Assembly: GCA_014859755.1 (NCBI GenBank)
Contig: JACUTO010000054.1
Coordinates: 1-9,147 of the forward strand
Length of the DNA stretch: 9,147 bases
Reading direction: 5' to 3'
Origin: Candidatus Bathyarchaeota archaeon
GTDB lineage: Archaea > Thermoproteota > Bathyarchaeia > Bathyarchaeales > Bathyarchaeaceae
In this document: in pieces, positions 1 to 6,505 of the stretch
How the letters are laid out: each line of letters begins with the position of its first letter
Position numbering within the stretch: position 1 is the stretch's first letter
Translations under genes and position numbers: made by a program
The notes under the pieces: generated by a model
What the model was told of the DNA's origin: nothing
What the model saw: only the letters and a program-made list of their open reading frames with translations
Database searches by the model: none

Positions 1-441
1 TTTCGCCTATTTTTTAACTTTTTAGAGTTTCTACGTAAGTAAACTGCCTTATTAACATAATGCCAGCCCACTAGATGTTTTTCCTTCATGGCAGAAACTT
101 TATCACCGCTGAGCCAGACCATGTTGTTCAAAGCTGACCTTTCCTTTAGAAACTAACCTCGTGTATTTCTCCCAGTATAAATCTTTCTTTAATTGGACCA
201 GCCAGTGTCTCAGACATCATCACCGATGCTGTCAGCCACAAAGTTGAAGAAATAACGAAGCCTCTTAGAAGCGCCTCGTAATGACAAGGCGGTAAAGATG
301 TTGGAGGAACAGAAGTAAGAAGACCGGCTCTGGAGACGGCTCTGGAAAAGTGCTTTGGATAATTCTAAGTTGGAGAAAATGGAGTGAACAAATTCGCATG
401 ACGCACCTTTTTACAACAGCAGTATCTGATGTGAAAAAGAT

Positions 442-455
442 ATGACAATTGTCAT
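442..455. promoter_or_regulatory. Perfect 14-bp palindrome (possible operator)
   Basis: The sequence ATGACAATTGTCAT is identical to its own reverse complement with no spacer. Dimeric archaeal and bacterial transcription factors often bind such sites. There is no intact gene immediately beside it, so no target can be named. It lies about 200 bp beyond the 3' end of the minus-strand cysteine-rich gene. Confidence 0.3.
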
Positions 456-472
456 GTTTACCTTTCTCTTAA

Positions 473-574
473 AAATATTTACAACTCAAATACGGTCGCG
501 GCACAGGACAAGGTTGTGTGCCATGCCCACGATGCCTAAATATCCACGCTGTTAGCAAAATACACTCATTTTAA
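473..574 (+). pseudogene. Possible coding remnant with CxxCPxC motif
   Basis: An open stretch after a stop at 470-472 reads through to a TAA at 572-574. It encodes a run of glycines and a C-V-P-C-P-R-C cluster that looks like a metal-binding knuckle. No ATG or GTG lies in frame with a ribosome-binding site. The piece is therefore either the tail of a decayed gene or chance. I do not recognise a family, and the support is composition and the motif only. Confidence 0.2.
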
Positions 575-650
575 CCGAACGACGCCAAAAACGTAGAGAG
601 ATAAAGAAGGTGAACGAATTCGCAGGGCTCATTGAGTGATTTCAAGGTGT

Positions 651-926
651 TTAAACGGGTTTTCTCCACCTTTCTGGTTCTATGCAACAACAAGCGCAGT
701 TATTGCAACGATCGTAGGAATCGCAACTAAGCCACTTTTTTTCGATACGAACCTGATAATAAATCCCACATTTGCCGCACAGCGCCATTAAAATACGGGC
801 GCCAGCAACCGATTCAGGGTCAAACCATTTTAGTATAGTGTCGCACGTTGGGCACCTTGCTTGATAAACAAATTCCCACGGCACGGTTTGGATCATGCTG
901 TTCAATTCTTTAAACGGCAAACTCAT
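651..926 (-). CDS. Small cysteine-rich zinc-ribbon-like protein
   Basis: A 91-residue protein starting at ATG 926-924. A Shine-Dalgarno-like GAGAAGTGAT lies four bases upstream, so this start is preferred over a start at 950 that gives 99 residues. The protein has C25-P-T-C28 and C50-G-K-C53, a spacing typical of zinc ribbons. It then has a dense cysteine tail: C68, C74, C77, C79, C80 and C81. There is no signal peptide or membrane segment. The ten cysteines could hold zinc, an iron-sulfur cluster or act in redox sensing; the sequence does not decide. It is transcribed divergently from the hdr operon, so it could be a regulator or accessory factor for it (inference). I do not recognise a named family. 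Confidence 0.65.
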   Translation of the reverse strand: MSLPFKELNSMIQTVPWEFVYQARCPTCDTILKWFDPESVAGARILMALCGKCGIYYQVRIEKKWLSCDSYDRCNNCACCCIEPERWRKPV

Positions 927-942
927 AGAAATCACTTCTCTA

Positions 943-968
943 TATACCAATATATACGACTATATATT
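943..968 (-). promoter_or_regulatory. TATA-rich promoter of the cysteine-rich gene
   Basis: Read on the minus strand, the stretch before the ATG at 926 holds successive TATA-like elements (AATATATA, TATATATT, TATATAG). These lie about 20-45 bp upstream of the start, consistent with an archaeal TATA box and a short leader. The precise box and transcription start cannot be fixed by eye. Confidence 0.45.
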
Positions 969-987
969 CTTTGCGTGTTTTCGAACT

Positions 988-997
988 GCGTGCACGC
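988..997. promoter_or_regulatory. GCGTGCACGC palindrome in divergent promoter
   Basis: A perfect 10-bp GC-rich palindrome in an otherwise AT-rich intergenic region. It sits between the promoter of the minus-strand cysteine-rich gene and that of hdrC. The position would allow a bound dimer to affect both. A related element with the same CGTGC and GCACG arms, spaced by five bases, occurs at 7426-7440 upstream of gap. Confidence 0.3.
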
Positions 998-1011
998 GCA
1001 AAAATGGTCAC

Positions 1012-1031
1012 TTGACAAAAAAAGCCGTCAA
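1012..1031. promoter_or_regulatory. Inverted repeat TTGAC-N10-GTCAA upstream of hdrC TATA
   Basis: Arms TTGAC (1012-1016) and GTCAA (1027-1031) form an inverted repeat with a ten-base spacer. It ends about 15-20 bp before the likely hdrC TATA box. Archaeal activators commonly bind upstream of the BRE/TATA, so this is a candidate activator site. Five-base arms can occur by chance, so support is modest. Confidence 0.25.
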
Positions 1032-1043
1032 AAACGCTTTTAG

Positions 1044-1060
1044 GGTAAAGTATATTAATT
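1044..1060 (+). promoter_or_regulatory. BRE/TATA promoter of the hdr operon
   Basis: A purine-rich GGTAAAG is followed by TATATTAATT at 1051-1060. This is a good match to an archaeal BRE plus TATA box. Initiation about 25 bp downstream would fall near 1078-1084, giving only a short leader before the GTG at 1092. A second AT-rich element, TTTAAAGTTTAA, follows directly at 1059-1070. Confidence 0.55.
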
Positions 1061-1076
1061 TAAAGTTTAATGCAAT

Positions 1077-1093
1077 ACCTCTCTAAGAGAGGT
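1077..1093 (+). promoter_or_regulatory. Hairpin overlapping the hdrC start codon
   Basis: The arms ACCTCTC (1077-1083) and GAGAGGT (1087-1093) are exact reverse complements with a TAA loop. The right arm carries the Shine-Dalgarno-like GAGAGGTGA and most of the GTG start codon (1092-1094). The element could be an operator over the transcription start, or an RNA hairpin that limits ribosome access to hdrC. Confidence 0.4.
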
Positions 1094-1604
1094 GACGAAG
1101 CTGAGCGAACTGGAACCCGGTTTTATGCATGAAGTTGCGAACACTCCAAGAGGCAAAGGTATTCTCGCGTGTATCCAATGCGGGAGATGCTCAAGCAGCT
1201 GCCCCATTGCAAGATTAGTCGACGAGCATAATCCAAGACAACTAATGGAAACGATCATCTTAGGTTCGCGAGACGAAGTCCTACGCACTAAATTACCGTG
1301 GTACTGCCTATCCTGTTTCACCTGTTTAGACAGATGCCCCCAAGGCGGCGACGTCGCTGAAGTCATGTTCGCCATCAGAAACCTTGCTGTGCGAGAAGGA
1401 AACGTCCCCGACGGATTTGCAGCTCAAGCAGGAAATCTTATCAAAACAGGATGTGTCGTAACTCCCACTATGATGATGATCAAAAAAAGAGAGAAACTGG
1501 GCTTATCTGAGACTCCTTCAACAGCGACAGAGGAAGTTCAAAAAATCTTGAAAAAGACAGGGCTTGATAAAATGATGGCCTCTAAACGGACGGTGAAAGA
1601 ATGA
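1092..1604 (+). CDS. hdrC: Heterodisulfide reductase subunit C (HdrC), soluble
   Basis: A 170-residue soluble iron-sulfur protein. It carries two classical [4Fe-4S] motifs of the form CX2CX2CX3CP, at C27/C30/C33/C37 and C72/C75/C78/C82. This matches HdrC, which passes electrons from HdrA to HdrB. There are no membrane segments, unlike the HdrC/HdrE fusion of membrane Qmo complexes. The GTG start follows the only upstream in-frame stop (1068-1070) at close range. The best Shine-Dalgarno match overlaps this codon, so the true start is uncertain; an in-frame CTG at 1101 and an ATG at 1125 are alternatives. It is the first gene of the operon and overlaps hdrB by four bases (ATGA). Confidence 0.92.
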   Translation: MTKLSELEPGFMHEVANTPRGKGILACIQCGRCSSSCPIARLVDEHNPRQLMETIILGSRDEVLRTKLPWYCLSCFTCLDRCPQGGDVAEVMFAIRNLAVREGNVPDGFAAQAGNLIKTGCVVTPTMMMIKKREKLGLSETPSTATEEVQKILKKTGLDKMMASKRTVKE

Positions 1605-2476
1605 AATACGCTATGTTTTGGGGTTGCCTCATACCTGCGAGAGAGCCCAACTACGAGGTTTCAGTCAGAAAAATTATGCCCGCTTTCGAGGTTGAGCTCG
1701 TTGAAATGGAAGGGACTAACTGTTGTGCGCCGTTTGGTATCCAGTCGCTGGACTATATGAGTTGGTTGGCACTAGCCGCAAGGAACCTTTGCATAGGGGA
1801 AGAGATGGGCCTTGACATCGTGACTCTATGTAATGACTGTTACGAGTCACTTTTGATGGTAAATACCATGTTAAAGTCAGATCCTGCACTCAAGGATCAG
1901 GTAAATAAAGTACTTGCGGAAGTGGGTAAAGAGTATAAAGGAAAAATTGATGTTAAAAACATGATTGACGTTCTCTATGATGACGTAGGGGTAGATAGAA
2001 TTAAAGACGCTGTTAAGAAACCATTCACGGGGTTAAAAGTCGCAACACAGCCCGGATGTCACCTAACAAAACCTAAGAGGATACATTTTGGTGAAAGAGA
2101 ATTTGATGCATTAGATGACCTTGTAAGGGCTACTGGCGCTGAAACGATAGATTATGACCGTAGACAGAGCTGTTGCGGAGGACCCCTACGAGGCATAAAT
2201 GACGAACTCGCGAGAGACGTGGCGAGAATGAAGCTTATCAGCATCAAAAATGCGGGTGCAGAATGCATCGTTACGGTTTGTCCATTCTGCTTCCTAGAGC
2301 TCGATATGAGCCAATTGGAGATCAAAAGGCACTTTAAAGAGGAGTATAGCCTACCTGTTCTGCACTTTGCAGAGCTTCTTAGGATGGCGATGGGAATGAA
2401 GTTAGATGAGTGGGAAATAAAGTCGCATAGGGTTCCGTTAAATCCGCTTCTAGAGGATCGATTGCAGGAGGGATAA
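1601..2476 (+). CDS. hdrB: Heterodisulfide reductase subunit B (HdrB)
   Basis: A 291-residue protein with two CCG domains. The first has C9, C41-C42 and C77-X2-C80; the second has C153, C191-C192 and C227-X2-C230. In structurally known HdrB such cysteines bind two non-cubane [4Fe-4S] clusters that reduce a disulfide. All ten cysteines are present, so the active site appears complete. In methanogens the substrate is the CoM-CoB heterodisulfide. No methanogenesis genes are visible here, so the substrate could be another disulfide or acceptor. The start overlaps the hdrC stop, and the stop overlaps the next start as TAATG. Confidence 0.95.
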   Translation: MKYAMFWGCLIPAREPNYEVSVRKIMPAFEVELVEMEGTNCCAPFGIQSLDYMSWLALAARNLCIGEEMGLDIVTLCNDCYESLLMVNTMLKSDPALKDQVNKVLAEVGKEYKGKIDVKNMIDVLYDDVGVDRIKDAVKKPFTGLKVATQPGCHLTKPKRIHFGEREFDALDDLVRATGAETIDYDRRQSCCGGPLRGINDELARDVARMKLISIKNAGAECIVTVCPFCFLELDMSQLEIKRHFKEEYSLPVLHFAELLRMAMGMKLDEWEIKSHRVPLNPLLEDRLQEG

Positions 2477-3774
2477 TGTTGGGACAACCAGCCGTATTGG
2501 TTATTGGAGGAGGAATATCGGGCATACAGGCTTCGTTTGATCTGGCAAGCCGAGGAATCAAAGTATATCTTGTGGAGAAGTCTCCGAGCATAGGCGGCAG
2601 AATGGCTCAACTGGATAAGACATTTCCGACAATGGACTGTTCAATGTGCATCCTTGCGCCTAAAATGATTGATTGTTCTCACCATCCAAACGTTGAACTG
2701 CTCACGTATTCCGAAGTGAAAGAAGTCAAAGGATCACCGGGAAATTTCACAGTGAAGGTTGTCAAAAAGCCCAGATACGTGGATATCTCAAAGTGCACTG
2801 GTTGTAGCATGTGTGTAGATAACTGTCCGGTGGAGGTTCCAAACGAATTTGATGGGGGGCTTGGGATGCGAAAAGCCATTTACATGCCTTTTCCACAAGC
2901 GGTGCCTAGGACAATGACGATTGACAAAGAAAACTGCATAGAATGTGGGCTCTGTGAAAAAGTGTGTGAAGCTGGAGCGGTTGATCTCGACCAAAAACCA
3001 GAAGAGATCGAATTGAAAGTTGGCGGCATCATAGTAGCAACGGGCTTCGATATTTTTGACCCCTCTCAGATTCCGCCATACGGTTATGGACGCCACAAAG
3101 ACGTGATAACGGCTTTAGAGTTAGAGCGCTTACTTTGCGCGTCTGGTCCAACTGGGGGACACTTAGTAAGGCCCTCTGACGGAAAGGTACCCAAAACAAT
3201 TGCTTTCATACAGTGTGTGGGTTCAAGAGATAGGCGACATGGGAACCCGTATTGCTCCAGCATTTGTTGCAAGTATGCGGTCAAAGACGCTGTTCTAATT
3301 AAGGAACACGATCCTAGCGCTAGAGTTTGCATTTTCTACATAGATCTTCGAGCGTTTGGAAGAGGTTTTCAAGAATTTGTAAATAGAGCCAAGACCGAGT
3401 ACGGTATAAGGTTTATCCGAAGCAACCCAGGCGAAATAACTTATGATCCGGAAACAAAAGGTCTCAGCATATGGTATGAAGATACGGTAACAAGGAAAAT
3501 AGAAAATTTGAATTTTGATTTAGTTGTGCTCTCCGCGGCTTTAATACCAAGAAAGGATGTTGGAGATTTAGCCAAAGTCTTGGGAATAGAAGTTGATCAG
3601 TACGGATTTCTCAAGCCGTCAAGTAGCATTAGTGAACCTGTGGATACTACTGTTCCAGGAATTTTTGCCTGTGGTTACTGTTTAGGACCTAAAACCGGAG
3701 ACATCCCGGACTCAGTATCTCAAGGAAGTGCGGCGGCCTCTAGGGCGGCTGAAGTCATAGTGAGTGGAGAGTGA
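2476..3774 (+). CDS. hdrA: HdrA-like flavoprotein 1, short (lacks N- and C-terminal domains)
   Basis: A 432-residue HdrA-like protein. It begins directly with the thioredoxin-reductase-like FAD fold (GGGISG at 11-16), so the N-terminal domain of standard HdrA (about 650 residues) is absent. It keeps the DCxxCILxPK element (C55, C58). An inserted ferredoxin region follows with two CX2CX2CX3C motifs (C107-C117 and C154-C164). The HdrA-specific cluster motif CX12CX3CC is intact (C247, C260, C264, C265). The protein ends after the second flavin-fold segment with no C-terminal ferredoxin. Its size and architecture resemble QmoA, but HdrB/HdrC partners sit beside it. The start has GGAGG five bases upstream and overlaps the hdrB stop by one base. 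It likely holds a FAD and works together with the next gene product. Confidence 0.9.
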   Translation: MLGQPAVLVIGGGISGIQASFDLASRGIKVYLVEKSPSIGGRMAQLDKTFPTMDCSMCILAPKMIDCSHHPNVELLTYSEVKEVKGSPGNFTVKVVKKPRYVDISKCTGCSMCVDNCPVEVPNEFDGGLGMRKAIYMPFPQAVPRTMTIDKENCIECGLCEKVCEAGAVDLDQKPEEIELKVGGIIVATGFDIFDPSQIPPYGYGRHKDVITALELERLLCASGPTGGHLVRPSDGKVPKTIAFIQCVGSRDRRHGNPYCSSICCKYAVKDAVLIKEHDPSARVCIFYIDLRAFGRGFQEFVNRAKTEYGIRFIRSNPGEITYDPETKGLSIWYEDTVTRKIENLNFDLVVLSAALIPRKDVGDLAKVLGIEVDQYGFLKPSSSISEPVDTTVPGIFACGYCLGPKTGDIPDSVSQGSAAASRAAEVIVSGE

Positions 3775-3778
3775 CTTG

Positions 3779-5569
3779 ATGAAAGAGGAGCCTAAAATTG
3801 GAGTGTTCGTATGCCACTGCGGAGTCAACATAGGTGGCGTAGTTGAAGTTCCAAAAGTTGTGGAATACACAAAGACTCTGCCAAATGTCGCCTATGCCGA
3901 AGACAATCTATACACCTGCTCTGAAGCCGGCATAGACAGCATCAAAGACGCCATAAAAAAATACGGTCTCAACAGGGTTATCGTCGCCTCATGCACCCCA
4001 AGAACCCATGAACCATTGTTCAGATCCGCCTGCAAAGAAGCCGGACTAAACCCATACCTCTTCGAAATGGCAAACATAAGAGAACAATGTAGCTGGGTCC
4101 ACCCAAAGGAACCAGAAAAAGCAACAGAAAAGGCCAAGGATATTGTGAGAATGGCCATAGCAAGGGCCATGTGGCTGGAGCCACAAACAGAACCCGAAGT
4201 AGAAATAAGGGATTCCGCCCTTGTAATCGGCGCAGGCATAGCTGGAATGGCCGCTGCCGTCACATTAGCTAACCAAGGCTTCAAAGTCTATTTAATCGAA
4301 AAAGAAAAAGAGGTAGGCGGATACGTTCGGAGGCTCTATAAGCTCTATCCAACCATGGAAGAAGCATCAAAAATTATAGGACCTATCATCGACGCGGTGA
4401 AAAAACACAAAAACATTGAATTAATGACCTCGACAACCGTGGAAGAAGTTAGCGGTTACGTCGGAAACTTTAACGTCACAGCGACAAAGAAAGGCGAGAA
4501 AATCCCACTTGAGGTAGGCACAATAATCGTTGCTTGCGGCGGTCTAAATTATGAACCAGCGAAAGGACTGTATCAATACGGGGTTTATGACCAGGTTATA
4601 ACACAGCTACAGCTAGACCGATTGCTCAGACAGGGAAAGCTTGGAAAGCCTGAGCGAGTTGTAATGATACAGTGTGTAGGCGCTAGGAAGGGTGAAATAC
4701 GTGGATACGAACTTGCGAGTTTTCCCAAATCCGATACCGCTAAACTGTTAAAAAAGGTTCTGAGGGCGAAGAAAGAGGAAGGATGGCCTTACTGTTCCAG
4801 AATCTGCTGCATGAACGCCATCAAAAACGCCATTCTAATCAAGACAGTGTCTCCCGAAACAGACGTGATCATCCTTTACAGTGATCTGAGAGTATACAAA
4901 GAATACGAAGATTTCTACTCAAAAGCCCGCGACCTAGAGGTGAAATTCATAAAAATCCTTGAAATAGTAACCCCTGAAGTCACAGAGACGCCGGACAAAA
5001 GGCTTCAAGTCTTAGCCTACGACATGCTCGCCGGCAGGGAAGCCGAATTCTTATGTGACTACGTTGTGCTTTCAACACCTCTAGTCCCCCACAAGGATGA
5101 GATAATACTGGCACGAATGCTCAAAATACCAATAAGCCCAGACGGCTTTCTGATGGAAGCCCACCTAAAACTGAGACCCGTCGACACCACCATGGACGGA
5201 ATATACCTCGCAGGAGTCGCTTCAGGACCCAAAGACGTCCCTGAAAGCATAACATCGGCCAAAGCAGCCGCAGCGAGGGCAGCCATTTTGATGGCTAACA
5301 AAAAAATGAAGTCAGAGGCCATCACGGCTGTGGTAGACGAAGACTTGTGTATTGGATGCGGGTTGTGCGAAGAATTATGTCCGTACGGCGCGCCTCGAGT
5401 CGAAGAAGGCAAGTCTAAAATCGTTGATGTTCTTTGTAGAGGCTGTGGTGTGTGCGCAGCGGAGTGTCCAAGACGAGCCATAACCATGTGTCACTACGGT
5501 GACCAACAGCTTCTTGCACAAGTCAAAGCCGCATTAGTTTCGGAAGAATTTGAGATGGGGGGAGCTTAA
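3779..5569 (+). CDS. hdrA: HdrA-like flavoprotein 2, long (lacks inserted ferredoxin)
   Basis: 596 residues from ATG 3779, with GGAG nine bases upstream; a GTG at 3764 would add five residues. An HdrA N-terminal domain (about 1-135) carries C12, C14, C47, C72 and C104. The FAD-binding motif GAGIAG is at 151-156. A C-terminal ferredoxin has two [4Fe-4S] motifs (C524-C534 and C553-C563). Two parts differ from standard HdrA. The CxxCILxPK element and the inserted ferredoxin are missing: the chain runs from the GNF element straight to the next flavin strand. The cluster motif is expanded to CX39CX3CC (C299, C339, C343, C344). It complements the preceding protein, and with the adjacent MvhD it resembles QmoB, where the two are fused. 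It probably receives electrons from MvhD and passes them to the first HdrA or ferredoxin (inference). Confidence 0.9.
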   Translation: MKEEPKIGVFVCHCGVNIGGVVEVPKVVEYTKTLPNVAYAEDNLYTCSEAGIDSIKDAIKKYGLNRVIVASCTPRTHEPLFRSACKEAGLNPYLFEMANIREQCSWVHPKEPEKATEKAKDIVRMAIARAMWLEPQTEPEVEIRDSALVIGAGIAGMAAAVTLANQGFKVYLIEKEKEVGGYVRRLYKLYPTMEEASKIIGPIIDAVKKHKNIELMTSTTVEEVSGYVGNFNVTATKKGEKIPLEVGTIIVACGGLNYEPAKGLYQYGVYDQVITQLQLDRLLRQGKLGKPERVVMIQCVGARKGEIRGYELASFPKSDTAKLLKKVLRAKKEEGWPYCSRICCMNAIKNAILIKTVSPETDVIILYSDLRVYKEYEDFYSKARDLEVKFIKILEIVTPEVTETPDKRLQVLAYDMLAGREAEFLCDYVVLSTPLVPHKDEIILARMLKIPISPDGFLMEAHLKLRPVDTTMDGIYLAGVASGPKDVPESITSAKAAAARAAILMANKKMKSEAITAVVDEDLCIGCGLCEELCPYGAPRVEEGKSKIVDVLCRGCGVCAAECPRRAITMCHYGDQQLLAQVKAALVSEEFEMGGA

Positions 5570-6309
5570 TGGTAGAAACCGTAACGGAAAAAGCAGAATT
5601 CGAACCGGTTATCGTAGCCTTCTGCTGCAACTGGTGTGCGTATGCAGGGGCAGACCTAGCGGGTACAAGCCGTTTTGAATATCCAACGAATGTGAGAGTA
5701 ATCAGAGTCATGTGCACTGGACGAATAGACCCAACGTTTATTCTTTCGGCGTTTAGATGGGGCGCAGACGGAGTTCTGGTTGCCGGATGTCACCCTGGAG
5801 ACTGCCACTATGTAAAAGGGAACTACGCTATGGAAAGAAGGTTCAATTTCCTTGAGGACATTCTTAAACACCTTGGAATCGAACCGGAGAGACTTGTACT
5901 AGAATGGGTATCAGCTGGTGAAGGAGGAAAATTCGCAGCATTAATTAGAAACGTAACAAGGCAAATCAAAGACCTTGGCCCCAGTCCCTTAAAAAAGACA
6001 ACTGACGCAGCAATCGAAGCCCTGAGGATGCAGAGACTCAGATGGGTTATGGGGATATCACAGGTTGGAGTAAAAATAGATGAAGAAAGATATCACGCAG
6101 TGGTGGACAACATAATGAAGGATGAAATAGAACGACAGATGCTCATAGGCGCGATAAAAGAAAAAGGTCCAATGACTATCAAAGAACTCTCAGAAACGAC
6201 AGATATTCCTCCTGACCGAATATTGCGGCACATAATCTCTCTCAGAAAGGCCGGTGCAGTTTCAGAAGTTGGGGAAAAAGAGCACGGATACCTTTACGCA
6301 GTCTTGTAA
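5569..6309 (+). CDS. mvhD: MvhD-like iron-sulfur subunit with C-terminal winged-helix-like domain
   Basis: A 246-residue protein. Residues 1-140 are a typical MvhD domain with C19-C20-X2-C23, C49 and C74-X4-C79, ligands for an iron-sulfur cluster that carries electrons from a hydrogenase or dehydrogenase to HdrA. MvhD alone is usually about 140 residues. Here about 100 more follow. The last 60 or so (about 185-246) read as a helix-turn-helix with a wing: helix, TIKELSETT, DRILRHIISLRKAGAV, then a short beta hairpin ending the protein. This could bind DNA, or serve as a docking domain within the complex. It overlaps the hdrA stop as TAATG, with a GGGGGGAG ribosome-binding site, and is the last gene of the operon. 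No hydrogenase partner is encoded nearby. Confidence 0.88.
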   Translation: MVETVTEKAEFEPVIVAFCCNWCAYAGADLAGTSRFEYPTNVRVIRVMCTGRIDPTFILSAFRWGADGVLVAGCHPGDCHYVKGNYAMERRFNFLEDILKHLGIEPERLVLEWVSAGEGGKFAALIRNVTRQIKDLGPSPLKKTTDAAIEALRMQRLRWVMGISQVGVKIDEERYHAVVDNIMKDEIERQMLIGAIKEKGPMTIKELSETTDIPPDRILRHIISLRKAGAVSEVGEKEHGYLYAVL

Positions 6310-6330
6310 TGCCACATAAAACCCGTATAG

Positions 6331-6345
6331 CTATAATTTTTCTCT
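6331..6345 (+). terminator. Possible T-rich terminator after mvhD
   Basis: A T-rich run (ATAATTTTTCTCT) begins about 25 bases after the mvhD stop. Archaeal termination often occurs at short U-tracts without a strong hairpin. The same bases are the 3' end of the minus-strand gene remnant, so the T-run may only reflect its lysine codons. Confidence 0.25.
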
Positions 6346-6501
6346 ACAACTTCGATGGGTATCGCCCGGTTACGTAGCCACAAAAGCAAACTCTATTCTT
6401 TTCAGGTCTACTTCAGCTCGATTATACACTTTAGCTCTCGTTGACAATTTTTCGTAGTCATTGTAATTAAAGGATGTAGATAGTGGCTCGCAGTTCTTTA
6501 G
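6331..6501 (-). pseudogene. Decayed paralog of the small CxxC/HxxC protein at 7033-7317
   Basis: On the minus strand this stretch encodes a sequence alignable with the C-terminal half of the gene ending at 7033. Shared blocks are RAK-(V/I)-Y-x-RAEVD, then PGD-x-H-x-SC-x-EKL and a TAG stop. The remnant has a TAA at 6372-6370 where the intact copy has a tyrosine TAT. It has also lost one codon relative to the intact copy. Similarity fades upstream near 6470-6480, and no start codon or N-terminal half is present. The 3' ends also match at the nucleotide level. I read this as a truncated duplicate left behind on the other side of the SRPBCC gene. Confidence 0.75.
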
Positions 6502-6505
6502 CAAT

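Larger units (their letters stand above)
1..650. other. Gene-poor region with coding-like scraps
   Basis: I see no intact gene here on either strand. Three short plus-strand stretches read like protein but are broken by stops. One runs from about 88 to 156 (22 codons from an ATG). A second, at about 150-360, includes the run ALETALEKCFG and is interrupted by two adjacent stops near 279-284. A third, at 473-574, contains GCVPCPRC and has no usable start codon. They may be remains of degraded genes, or chance. I cannot assign any of them to a family. The region also has a perfect palindrome at 442-455 and a stop-bounded nine-codon ORF at 611-640 behind a good Shine-Dalgarno-like sequence. Confidence 0.5.

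Noticed and set aside
611..640. Nine-codon ORF after AAGAAGGTG
   Set aside because: It is too short to judge, has no neighbours suggesting a leader peptide, and no attenuator-like structure follows.
1012..1046. Bacterial sigma-70-like promoter (TTGACA followed by TAGGGT)
   Set aside because: The -10 is a poor match and the spacing is too long. The setting is archaeal, with a better BRE/TATA at 1044-1060. The TTGAC is better read as part of an inverted repeat.
861..1086. Plus-strand open frames across the divergent region (861-1043 and 895-1086)
   Set aside because: They run through the TATA-rich promoter region and opposite the cysteine-rich gene. They have no ribosome-binding site and show no domain.
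2152..2610. Long open frames on the minus strand within hdrB and hdrA (also 2788-3096, 3892-4284, 5059-5487)
   Set aside because: They lie entirely opposite well-supported genes, lack ribosome-binding sites and show no recognisable domains. They are shadows of the coding strand.
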